Positions 22,063 to 32,074 of a DNA stretch of 64,000 nucleotides are shown here, piece after piece. The stretch lies in contig JAJJXM010000028.1 of assembly GCA_024516155.1 (NCBI GenBank), positions 310,001-374,000 of the forward strand, read 5' to 3'. Numbering within the stretch: position 1 is the stretch's first letter; every line of letters starts with the position of its first letter. The translations under genes were made by a program, and so were the position numbers. This stretch comes from Pyronema omphalodes. Lineage: Eukaryota; Ascomycota; Pezizomycetes; Pezizales; Pyronemataceae. Below the pieces are notes generated by a model. That model ran no database searches. It was not told the origin of the DNA and saw nothing but the letters and a program-made list of their open reading frames with translations.

Positions 22063-23495
22063 ATGTCTGGTCTTCCTTCTAGATACCGCGTTGAGTACGC
22101 CCTCAAGGTACCTCCTCCTCCCGGTACCTTTCCGCGTCTCACAACAATCCAACCATCGTAGAAATTCCATACTAACAACTATCCATAACCACAGGCACAC
22201 CGCCGCGATGCACTCATCGAATTCATCAAAGGACTTCTGGCGGTTCCGTTTGTTCTCCACTGTCAACCGACCTCGACCAACTCCCCGAAATCTCTAGAAA
22301 CAATGGCGATAGAAGCACACCGACGTTACAAGGAGATTATGCAGGATATTGAGGAGTTAGTTAAGGACCATATTGTTTGTGATAATGCAGGGTGTCCAGA
22401 ACGTTCGAAATTGAGGTTCTTGGTACCCTCTGTCGGTCGCTTCTTTACTCCGTTGTCTCTCGTTGAGGCTTTCGAGATTCAGGATGAGAAAAGGGCGATT
22501 TCGAGTAGGAGGTTTGTGGCGCCGAGTTTTAATGATATCCGAGTAAGCCCCCTCCAATGTTTATGACGAGTGCACATCCTGGATCCTGGATCTTGGATCC
22601 TTGTTCGAGCTCTACTGTGTCCGCTGTGCATTCCCGCAATACTGTGGATGCTGGCATGAAACTTGATTAGAGTGTAGGAATTTCCCACTAACTGAAGTAG
22701 TTAATCCTAAACACCGCTCAAATCATCTCCCTAGCGAGTCTCGACGGTCCTATTAAGCTTATCACATTCGACGGAGATGTAACACTCTACGACGACGGAC
22801 AATGTCTTGTTCCTTCGAACCCTGTAATCGGCCGTATAATGTGGTTACTAGAGCATGATCTCCGTATCGGAATTGTCACTGCCGCAGGTTACACCGATGG
22901 AGCAAAGTACAAGGAGCGTCTTCTTGGGCTTTTGGAAGCCATTAGAGATAGCATTGTTTTAACGGAGCAGCAAAAACATAACCTTATTGTATTAGGAGGA
23001 GAATCAAGCTACATGTTCCGAAGTGCTCCAGAGCATAAGGATCTCTTGGAGTTTGTACCAAGAGACGAGTGGGCGTTACCAGAGATGAAATGGGAGAAGG
23101 AAGAGGTTGATGCATTATTAGATATCGCACAAGCTTCATTACTGGAGAGTGTAGCCGCGATGAATCTTCCCGCAACATTAATCCGCAAAGAGATGGCGGT
23201 AGGAATCATCCACTCCTCGGGTGGAAAGTTTCCCCGGGAGCAACTTGAGGAAGCAGTACTAGCAGCACAGAAGATCCTGGAATTATCCGAAGTCGGCCGA
23301 AGACTACCATTCTGTGCTTTCAACGGAGGAAACGATGTATTTGTTGACATTGGAGATAAACGACTGGGAGTTTTATGTTGCCAGAGCTTTTTTGGTGGAT
23401 TGAAAGGTGGTCAGACTTTGCATATTGGTGATCAGTTCTTGTCTGCTGGTCATAATGACTTTAAGGCTAGAATGGCCGGAACTACGGTGTAAGAA

Positions 23496-23529
<34 letters not shown>

Positions 23530-23674
23530 TCATATCCCAGTATGGGAAAATTGGACGCTGATGCTGATGGTTGATTGTTATATCAGTTGGGTTGCTTCCC
23601 CCGCGGAAACTGTCGCTTGTCTGGATGAACTAAGACACCACATGGAGACGAATCATACTAAAGTTATTGCCTAA
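22063..23674 (+). CDS. ISN1: IMP-specific 5'-nucleotidase
   Basis: Four exons, 22063-22107, 22195-22542, 22701-23488 and 23587-23674, give 422 residues (yeast Isn1 is about 450). It dephosphorylates IMP to inosine in the cytosol, part of purine nucleotide turnover. Visible: RYRVEYAL then AHRRDALIEFIKGLLAVPFV, VPSVGRFFTPLSLVEAFE, RRFVAPSFNDIR, LNTAQIISLASLDGP, the HAD-type nucleophile motif LITFDGDVTLYDDG, IVTAAGYTDGAKYKERL, FCAFNGGNDVFVDIGDK and GDQFLSAGHNDFKAR, then VWVASPAETVACLDEL encoded in the last exon. Introns are 87, 158 and 98 nt. The last intron contains a C31 run near its donor. The small first exon ends exactly at a GTACCT donor, and splicing is required for the conserved N-terminus. 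Confidence 0.95.
23497..23527. repeat. Homopolymer C31 inside the last ISN1 intron
   Basis: Thirty-one C on the coding strand, starting 8 nt after the 5' splice site of a 98-nt intron. About one third of the intron is this tract. Confidence 0.95.
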
Positions 23675-24051
23675 TCAACCCGATAAGAATATGGGATGCC
23701 TATAATAAGCATGGGGATGAATGGATATGGATATGGATAAGCATAAGGACGAGAATAGGATACAGTAGTATAGTATAATCTAATGATAAGGATGAGAATG
23801 AGAATGAGAATAAGGATGAGAATAAGGATGATGGTAATGGTGATGGTGATGTTGATGGTGATGGTGATGGTGATGTTGATGGTTGGTAAAGAGCATGGAT
23901 GATACCATTTTTTCGAATCTTTTCATCGGGAAGCAAATAGGTTGTCCTGTAGGCGTGGCGTTGTGTTGATTTTTTTTTTTTTTTTTTTTTTTTAGTTTGT
24001 GTTTTATATATACTGTTGATTTTCTTTCGGCATTTATGTTGAAATTTATTT

Positions 24052-24200
24052 AACTGTTTCTTTTTTTTGTTTGTTTGTTTGTCGTTTGTTTGTTTGTTAT
24101 GAAGGGTACAGTAGCAGCAACGGCAGCAATAGTAGTAATAATAATAATAGTAGTAGTAGTAGACTATTATATTTTATTGATCCAAGCTACCAACATCAAC
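24052..24200 (+). repeat. Copy A of a duplicated element with a hydrophobic ORF
   Basis: Aligns with copy B at 25185-25345. Both have AACTGTTT, a T run, GTTTGTTTGTT-like DNA, then an ATG-led frame: here MKGTVAATAAIVV..., then VVVVDYYILLIQ. The peptide is mostly Val, Ile and Ala and resembles a membrane segment, but GTA/GCA/ATA triplet repeats alone could give this. Confidence 0.6.
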
Positions 24201-25184
24201 CCCTGCAAAAAAAAGGGGGTGGGGGGGGGGGGGGTGGGTTTCAAACCGCATTCACAGGCATACTCATGCAACCCGACGGATTTCACATGTCATCATTATC
24301 ATTAAAGGCAAGGCAATGCAAGGCAAGGGTATTTTCAGACGGTAGCATCAAAAAAACAGGATAATGGATTGTCAATGCATTTTTTTTTTTTTTTTTTTTT
24401 TTCATAAAATAAATGTTGAATTATTTTTATACAGCATTACAATTGAAAATTTCTAACAGTCTAAGGCCTAAGCATCGATCTGTAATGTCTAGTTTTTTAA
24501 CTAAGAAGTTATGCACTAGTGGACTGGGAAATGTTTTATTTTTTTTGGAGAAGATTTGATATCTTGAAATTGTTACCGTTGGAAAGATTTTTGAAATTGG
24601 AAGGGTTTTCAGATGCGTTTTCAAAGGCGTTTTCAGATGCGTTTTGTCGATCGGTATGAAAACATTTTTTGAAATATAACGGTTGGAGAATAACTTCTGG
24701 ATGAGGACTAGCTGCATCATATTAGGTCTGCATTGAAGTCACTTGAAAGGCTGATTTATTTGAATTTCATGTGATTATCCATATTACTACATACCAGTCT
24801 ACCACCACAATGGTCCATCAAATGGTACGTGATTAGACACTTGATGATCCTCGCGATATTTTTTTGAAAGCCACGTGATTATATATTGTTTAGACTCCTG
24901 GCTAACCTGAATTGCGTATTCAAATATGGAATTCTTTTTGGCAAAGACTGTACCTGTTACTTGATTAGCACTTTGTTCACGGTGCGCGGGGAGGAGATGG
25001 AGGTGGAGGTTGGGGGGTTGGATGTTGGTGTGAGAGAAATGTGATAGACTGGGACAAGAAGGCGAAGTCTCATGGCAGACAAAGTGGAAGAGTTTGGAGG
25101 AAGAGAAGTGTTGGAATATCTCTGGACAAGTACTTGTCATCAAAATGAAAGGTTCACAAGTGCATAAAGGGTCAAGAACATATG

Positions 25185-25345
25185 CAACTGTTTTTTTTTT
25201 TTTTTTGTTTTTCGTCTGTTTGTTGGTTTGTTAATTTGTTTTTTATCATGAGTACAGTAGCAGTAGCAGCAGCAATATTAGTAGTAATGGTAATAGTAGT
25301 AGTGGACTATTATATTTTATTTATTCAAGTTATTAATATCTACAT
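25185..25345 (+). repeat. Copy B of the duplicated element
   Basis: Second copy, 1.1 kb right of copy A and in the same orientation. It reads MSTVAVAAAILVVMV..., then VVVDYYILFIQ. Matching features are the T-rich leader, the ATG position, the GTA/GCA triplets and the sequence GACTATTATATTTTATT. Differences between the copies keep the frame. Confidence 0.6.
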
Positions 25346-26261
25346 AACATATCTCCGTTCGCTTTTTTATTCATATCCGGCCGGGTATAGTCGGGCGTAT
25401 GTATGTATTTTGAAACTACATTACCTCACTCCTGAGTGAGTAAACAGGGCTCCGTATTGTAACGAGAATTACAACCAGCCAGAAAGAAGACAGGCGGCAA
25501 CAGGCCCAAAAAATGAAGTGCGCTCTAGGGCGGGCTGGATCCTAGCCAAAGCCTCGAAATGTATGCAGACTGCAGCATACATCATAACCTTAAGGTTGGA
25601 AACGTTCAAGAAATTCAAATCAAATCTCGCTCCTGAGTGATCACCCATGCCTCGGCCCGCACCGTCCGCACCGTCGGAATCGGTATCCCGTCAGTTATTC
25701 CTTTTAGCTTGGGTCTGGGGTTACATAACCCCACCCCACCCCACCCCACCCCGCCGAATTATACCTTAGCGGCTTATGTCACCATAGAACACGCTCCCAG
25801 CACAGCACACGCTCTCTTCCGGCCGTAGCTACTGCACAACTGCATGACTGCCGTTTCGTTTCGTTTCGTTTTGTGTTGTATTGACTCAGCTCAACTCGGC
25901 TCGGCTTTTGTTGGTTGTGTGTTTCTCGATATCGTATAATTCAGCTCGGTTGCCTCGAATCAGAAAGATATATTCTTCACCCTACTTCGCTCGCTATTTC
26001 GTTACCGTCATCAGATACTGCGATACTGCGATACTGCGATACTACAAACTGCGACGCTGCGATACTCCGCGAGACTCCGTTACACCGTACCGTACCGTAC
26101 CGCACTGCTAGATCTTGCGAGACGCGGTTTAGATACTCGGTTTAGATACGCCTTGCTCCGCTACGCCTCGGTTTTGCTACTCCTCGATACGCCTCGATAC
26201 GCCTCGGTTTTCTTTACTCCGCTACGATTCACTTCGCTCCGCTCCGCTACGCTGCATCACA

Positions 26262-27981
26262 ATGGGTGAAATTCATTTAGCAGAACCAGGCGTTGCCATA
26301 GGAATTATCGGAATGGGTGATATGGGGAAGATGTATGCCCGGAGGTTAGCTGCTGCTGGTTGGAGGTATGGATTTGATTTTTGAAACTCGTGCCCCTCTC
26401 CCCCTCCTCGCCACCCACCCCCCCCACTGCAGAGAGGACGGAGAGAGGGGAAGGCTCCGAGAAATTGGGATAAGACTGATGATATATAGAGTCAATGCTT
26501 GTGATCGGGCAGATAAATTCGAGAGTTTGAAGGCGGAGTTTGCAGGTATGTATGATGGGGTTTGGATTACTCGCTGGAGATAAGAAGGGTTAGAGATAGG
26601 ATAAAGGCTAACGTAGAAGAGAGATCGGAAATGTTCATATCTATCCGAATGGTCATTTTGTGAGCAGACAGAGTGATTATATTATTTACTCTGTTGAGGC
26701 GGAATTGATTGATACTGTGGTTGGGTTGTATGGACCTTGTATGTGGTTTTCTTCTTTTGCTCATTCCTCATCCCCCCCCCCCCCCCCCCGCGCCCATCGA
26801 TCTCCAGCTGCTGACATATTGCGGTGCTTCAGCTACCAAACTCAACGCCATAGTCGGAGGTCAAACCTCCTGCAAAGCCCCGGAAATCGCCGCCTTTGAA
26901 AAACACCTCCCCAAAGACGTCTCGATAATCTCCTGTCACTCCTTGCACGGACCCAACGTAAACCCTCGTGGACAACCATTGGTTATCATCCCTCACCGAA
27001 CGACCTCCCCAACTGCTCTCGACCTTGTCACCAGGATCTTGAGCTGCTTCGACTCTGCTCTTGTTACTTTAACCGCTGCTGAACATGATCGAATTACGGC
27101 GGATACTCAGGCTGTTACTCATGCTGCTTTTCTTTCCATGGGAACTGCTTGGACTGCTAATCACCAGTTCCCTTGGGAATCTAAACGGTGGTCTGGTGGT
27201 ATTGAGAATGTTAAGATTAATGTTACTCTTCGTATCTACAGTAACAAATGGCATGTTTATGCCGGTCTTGCAATTTTGAACCCAGCGGCTCAGAAGCAGA
27301 TTAGACAATATGCTGATTCTGTAACGGAATTATTTAAGTTGATTTTGGTGAAAGATAGAGAGGAGTTTACGAGAAGAATTAGAGAGGCAGGAGAGTTTGT
27401 ATTTGGGGGTAGAGAAGAAGGTTTGCTGCTAAGAGATGATATTTTGGATCAGTTTAGTCTTAGTGGCGTTCCTAAGGCTCAGAGAAAACCGAATTCTCAT
27501 TTGAGTTTATTGGCTATGGTTGATTGTTGGCATAAATGTGGAATTGTTCCTTATGATCATATGATTTGTTCAACTCCTGTAAGTTCTTTTTTCTCTTCTT
27601 ATCTTACCATTCATTTATTGGTATTCCACAAAAAGAAACACCACCAACTAACCCCCTCACCAGCTTTTCCGCCTCTGGCTCGGCGCAACAGAATACCTCT
27701 TCCGTCAACCCGAACTACTAGACGACTGTATCCGGTTCGCACTAGATGACGAATCCTTTCGAAGCGATGACCTGGAATTTACATTTGCGGCCAGAGGATG
27801 GAGTGATGCCGTGAGTAATGGTGACTTTAATGCTTATCGTCTTAGATTTGAGAAACCGCAGAGTTACTTTGCTCCGAGGTTTCCCGATGCTATTAAGTTG
27901 GGGAATGAAATGGTCGCGAAGATCCTTAGGAAGACGGAGGGAATGGAAAGTAGGGTGGGGAGTAGGGATGGGAGGGCTTAG
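26262..27981 (+). CDS. TYR1: Prephenate dehydrogenase (tyrosine synthesis)
   Basis: Five exons, 26262-26365, 26490-26545, 26622-26738, 26833-27578 and 27664-27981, give 446 residues (yeast Tyr1 has about 450). It oxidatively decarboxylates prephenate to 4-hydroxyphenylpyruvate with NADP. Visible: dinucleotide-binding AIGIIGMGDMGKMYARRL near residue 11, VNACDRADKFESL, HFVSRQSDYIIYSVEAE, AIVGGQTSCKAPEIAAFEKH, SCHSLHGPNVNPRGQPLV with the conserved His, AEHDRITADTQAVTHAAFLS, GIENVKINVTLRIYSNKWHVYAGLAILN and PNSHLSLLAMVDCW. The last exon gives LFRLWLGATEYLFRQPELL and ends SRVGSRDGRA. The third intron (26739-26832) holds a C18 run. The large plus-strand frame from 26709 begins inside that intron, so its first 40 residues are not real protein. 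Confidence 0.95.
26772..26789. repeat. Homopolymer C18 inside TYR1 intron 3
   Basis: Eighteen C on the coding strand in a 94-nt intron, 33 nt after the donor. It parallels the C31 in the ISN1 intron. Confidence 0.95.
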
Positions 27982-28330
27982 ATTGTGATGTGGGGCATGA
28001 GGAGGAGGGGGGATGGGGTGGCGGTGGCGGTGGATGATGCCGTGGGGTATGAGACATAGTGATAAGTGATGAGGTTAGGATCATGGGGTATATATAGGAT
28101 GATGGATGAGGCATAAGGCACGAAGCACGAGGCACAAAGGATAAAGAACGAAGAATGGGAGATGCAATAGAATACACATGCCGTCTGAATATTAGAGTAC
28201 CTTTTTCAAAGAACACCCGTGAAACAGATTTTTTTACTTATTTTATATCATACTTTTGAGTGATACCACCTGATACCTGATATCTACCAGACTGCAGAGT
28301 TTAAAGTCTAGACTCTAGAGTTATCTATAC

Positions 28331-28363
<33 letters not shown>

Positions 28364-29607
28364 CATACATACATACATACATACATACATACATACATAC
28401 ATACATACATACATACATACATACATACATACATACATACATACATACATACATACACGGAATAAGCAGACCGAGACGACCGAGACGACCAACAAAGTTA
28501 CATACATACACGGACCAAGACAGACAAGATGAGAAATAGATAAACAAACCCGTCTTACCATCTCTATATAACCACAGTCCACATGCTACCAGTGTGGTGT
28601 GTTTATAGATCCAAAAATGGCATTAAGCGGGATTGGGGGCGGGAGGGCGGGAGGGCGGAGGGCGGGGTGGTTGAGGAGATACTGTGGGGTTATGGGCTTA
28701 TGTAAACACCAGACAACATCCTGAAAAAAAAAAGAAAAGACCAACAAAACCAAGGCAACGAATCCGAATCCGAATTCACCCATGCAACGCCTTTAAACGC
28801 TTCATCCTTCGTTATAGATATATATAAACAATACCATAGAGAATCAACAGGATCTTGTGGCTATGTATACTTCTCTATAACATACATAGCTGCCTGGCTG
28901 GCTGGCTAGTTGAGGTTTGTTGCTGTGGTTTTTACGTCCAGGTATCAGGGGATGTTGTTTACACTATCATCGTCATAATGACTGCTATGGAAAATATTTT
29001 ATGTTTGATATTTTACGTTTACATTCTAATCACATCATATCATACACCGTTCAAAGTATCATTTTTTTCGTACCAGGAACTAGGTGGGTACCTGAATAAG
29101 TCGTCCTCTATGTTCTAAAAAGCAAAAGAGAAAGAGAAAGAGAAAGAAATATGCACCACTAATTTTCCTTAAATCTCACAACTTACCATGTATCGAGTGA
29201 TCCATAATGACTCATACAGTCTCAACCCTCGAGTCTTGACCCTCGACCCTCGGTATGTAACTCAATGAGTCGAAATTCTAAGCACAGCCACATAGAACGA
29301 ATTCCTTTCGCCTCTTTCTGCCGCTGCTGCAGTACGTCACGTCACCTCCTCCTCTTCTCTCTCTCTCTCTCCTGCATCTCCTGCCACATCACCTCACCCC
29401 AGCCCGGGAATTCTATATACTCCACATACAACACAGCTCCAGCAAGACAGCAACACAGTGCACCTACTAATCCTCTCCTCGTTAACCTGCACCAGCCGGG
29501 CACCTCATCTTTATCCTCACCTGCCAGTCCTCCCCATCCGCCCCCACCACCCCGCCACCACAACAACCATCCACCCCCCACCACATCCACCCCCCAGTTC
29601 AAAAACA
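27982..29607. other. TYR1 3' flank and intergenic DNA
   Basis: Contains GGTGGCGG repeats (28018-28033), GCACGAAGCACGAGGCAC repeats (28110-28135), the ATAC tetranucleotide array, GGGAGGGCGG repeats (28638-28665), GGCTG repeats (28893-28905), a GAGAAA run (29128-29147) and a CT-rich region (29340-29370) that may be the 5' leader of the next ORF. No gene seen. Confidence 0.5.
28331..28456. repeat. (ACAT)n tetranucleotide microsatellite
   Basis: About 31 perfect copies of ATAC/ACAT. The minus strand reads as (MYVC)n, an artefact of the repeat. Confidence 0.95.
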
Positions 29608-30003
29608 ATGGGCACCTCCCTCTCAACCCACAAAACCGTCACGATCGAAACCCCAGGTTACGCAGCAGCCGCAGCTTCTAATCGGCCAAGATACGTTGTG
29701 AAACGGGAGTATGTTCTTCCTGTTAACAACGGCGGCGGCGGCAACGGTGGCGGCAATGGCAACAATGGCAGCAGCAGCAGCAATGGAGGGAATACACAGC
29801 AGATGATCTATATCCAGGGCCCTTCTATTCAACAGACTTTGCAACCAGTGACTATGCAGACTCCAATGGTGGTTCAGATGCCCATGCAGGTTCCCATGCA
29901 GGTTCCGATGGTTTACATCCCCCCGCCACAATCTGGGAATCCTACTGCGATTCGAGTTAATGGACAGGATGTGGTTGGGTTTGGGTGGACTACTGGGTGT
30001 TAG
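29608..30003 (+). CDS. Orphan protein with N-myristoylation-type start and Met/Gln/Pro-rich tail
   Basis: 131 residues from ATG at 29608; the open frame extends upstream, but this is the first ATG with a Gly-2 start and a good context (AACAATGGG). MGTSLST fits the N-myristoylation pattern (Gly-2, Ser-6). RPRYVVKREYVLPV follows, then a Gly/Asn/Ser low-complexity stretch (about residues 41-62), QQMIYIQGPSIQQTL, repeated MPMQVPMQVPM (about 95-105) and a C-terminal INGQDV-like RVNGQDVVGFGWTTGC. No known domain. Splicing was not needed. It may anchor to membranes if expressed. Homology is unknown to me. Confidence 0.55.
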   Translation: MGTSLSTHKTVTIETPGYAAAAASNRPRYVVKREYVLPVNNGGGGNGGGNGNNGSSSSNGGNTQQMIYIQGPSIQQTLQPVTMQTPMVVQMPMQVPMQVPMVYIPPPQSGNPTAIRVNGQDVVGFGWTTGC

Positions 30004-31318
30004 TTGTGCTGGGTGCTGGGGGATAGTTGCTGGTTGCTTGGGGGGTAGTTGCTGGTTACGGGTTGCTGGTTGCTGGTTGCGGGTTGCTAGGGGAGCGGGA
30101 TTGGGATTGGGATGATGTCATTTGTGTAGTACTAAATACATAATCCAATCGCTATGATGGGCGGATTTGTAATATACTAGCTGTTGATGGTGATGGTGAT
30201 TTTTTTGAAGACTTTGGCTGTCAGGATGTCTGGGGGTGTTGAGTGGTTTTATAGCTTGGAGAGGGTTGTGGTTATAGTGGTATGTGTATGCTGTTTTTTA
30301 TTGGATTTGGGGAGGAAGGAAGGATGGAAGGAATGATATGGGCTTGTTTATGGTGTTATGTCTGTGTTACGTTTGTGTTTCGTTTGTGTTATGCGGCTTT
30401 TGGATATGTAAGGTAGGGCAGTATACATATGACTTCCATTACTCTGTAGCAACAGACTGGAAAGCATATTTCACCAGAAAAACGTATTTTTCATAGAACG
30501 TGAATAGAGCACTCGGATAGACAGGGGGCACCTACCCCCTGTATATTCAGATTTTTTATTGCTATCGCATAGGTGAAGTTGGGGTTATTCTATCCATCCT
30601 GAATAGAGCGATGGGAAGTTCTCCAGTGGTTTAGCCGTTATATTGCCTTGTCTTGGTAATAATGTATGTCTCTTTCATTGTGGGGGTGGGTAATGGATAC
30701 AAGAATCGAGTTGCTATGGTGCACCATAGAAACATTTTTTGCTGGTTATGATTTTACATTTATGTTGTATGTTCTCGCCGTTGGGCAGCGGGTAATGCTA
30801 GCGCTGTTGCCGCTGCTGTGCATAAAGCGAATAAATATGTACATTTTCTTTACCAGCTGAGACAACGTTTAACCAGCTGAGCGACCACATATCGGGCGGG
30901 GCGGTGGGTGGGGGCGGGGGTCCAGTACATCCCATCCCATCAGCGTCTACGCAGACATGCATGCAGTCGCCATTGACTCTGAACTTTCAATTCTATGCAG
31001 CAAGATTTTGACCATCCATACAAAAAAGTCACGTGAATCAGACACCCAACCAAGTTGCCATTGACTCTGAACAGAACTTACAACCGCCCCGCTCAAGACT
31101 AACCGCTATTCACCCTCGTTCTTCGCTATAAACCACATTCTAAGATAGGTGCCATTCATTCTAGGACGAGGTGTTTCTTCTCGGCCGAAAAAAATATAAA
31201 TTGATCTTGCAATCTCCTTTCGGTTTTCGATACCAGCGAGGTTAAAGTTTAGTACTGCACGACTAAGGATTTAAACTACTACTACTACTACTACATCGAA
31301 AATATCAAACACGACAAG
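30004..31318. other. Intergenic DNA and upstream leader of the KAPRNT-repeat gene
   Basis: Contains GTTGCTGGTTGC repeats (30020-30090), G-rich tracts (30895-30925), a 15-nt exact repeat GTTGCCATTGACTCTGAAC-like pair (about 30966-30985 and 31053-31072) and ACT triplets (31275-31295). The last 150 bp lie in the 5' leader of the gene that starts at 31394. No gene seen. Confidence 0.5.
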
Positions 31319-31393
31319 GTAAGTTACTCCAAAATCAATTGGCTGACTCTGGCTTCGGCGATGACTGAGAATTTACTAACGAATAACAAATAG
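31319..31393 (+). other. 5'-UTR intron immediately before the start codon
   Basis: GTAAGT at 31319, branch sequence TTTACTAAC near 31373-31380 and acceptor AATAG at 31393, directly adjacent to ATG at 31394. A perfect donor and a consensus branch site support this, and it fixes the start of the downstream ORF. Confidence 0.75.
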
Positions 31394-32074
31394 ATGTCAT
31401 CTCCTACTGCTACTACTGCTACTACTACTGTCACCACCACTACTACTACCTCTACTACTTCCAATAAACATAGCATGACTATGCGCAACCGAGTCTCCAA
31501 GGCTAAGGCGGCTACTGCTACTTCGGCTACCGATAAGGTCAGCAAGCCTGTCAAGGCTGCTAGGGTCTCCAAGGCTCCCAAGGCTACCAAGGCTCCTCGC
31601 AACACCAAGGCTCCTCGCAACACCAAGGCTCCTCGCAATACCAAGGCCAGTAAAGTCACCAAGGCTACCAAGGCTACCCAGGCTACCAAGGCTCCCCGCA
31701 ACACCAAAGCCAGTAAAGTCACCAAGACCACCAACAGCAAGGCCATCCGCAAGAGTATCGCCAACAAGTCCACCAAGTCCACCAACACCAAAAAAGTGAT
31801 GGCCCGCTACATCTTCTCACCAGCCGGTCTAAAGACCCTTCTACTCTACAAGGAAAAACACGATCCCGAGTTTACTGAAGGATATCTAAAGAAGCTAAAC
31901 AAGCAGCAAATTGCCCCGGAGAAGGGAATCGAGATCATTGTTTCGGTTTCTCCCGAGTTTGAGTTCTTGAATTGGACTAGGGATATGATTTTTAGAGATG
32001 TTAGGTTTGCGAAGGAGTTGGGGATGGAGATGGGACTGGGTGAGTTTAGGGAGAAGTGGAAGAATTTGGATTAA
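31394..32074 (+). CDS. Basic repeat protein with Lys/Ala/Thr-rich half and a folded-looking C-terminus
   Basis: Single coding exon, 226 residues, preceded by a 5'-UTR intron. Residues 1-22 are almost all Thr/Ser. Residues 25-130 are Lys, Ala and Thr-rich with repeated KAPRNT (four copies, three in tandem) and KASKVTK, resembling histone H1 tails. The C-terminal about 95 residues are different: MARYIFSPAGLKTLLLYKEK, GYLKKLNKQQIAPEKGIEII and FEFLNWTRDMIFRDVRF, rich in aromatic and hydrophobic residues as in a folded domain. No family was recognised. A DNA- or RNA-binding nuclear role is an inference from charge only. Confidence 0.7.
   Translation: MSSPTATTATTTVTTTTTTSTTSNKHSMTMRNRVSKAKAATATSATDKVSKPVKAARVSKAPKATKAPRNTKAPRNTKAPRNTKASKVTKATKATQATKAPRNTKASKVTKTTNSKAIRKSIANKSTKSTNTKKVMARYIFSPAGLKTLLLYKEKHDPEFTEGYLKKLNKQQIAPEKGIEIIVSVSPEFEFLNWTRDMIFRDVRFAKELGMEMGLGEFREKWKNLD

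Larger units (their letters stand above)
23675..26261. other. Intergenic DNA between ISN1 and TYR1
   Basis: Contains ATGGTGATGGTGATG repeats (23825-23885), T22 (23971-23992), T23 (24380-24402), T-rich runs near 25191, CCCCA repeats (25732-25755), GATACTGC repeats (26015-26042) and CGTAC/CTCCGCTACG runs (26085-26250) that end at the TYR1 start. A duplicated element is listed separately. Minus-strand frames at 24427-24720 and 24799-25143 show no domain or codon bias. Confidence 0.5.

Noticed and set aside
26709..26832. Upstream start of the large TYR1 frame (MILWLGCMDLVC)
   Set aside because: The frame reads out of phase with the conserved exon 3 and through the C18 intron. Splicing at 26738/26833 restores the known protein.
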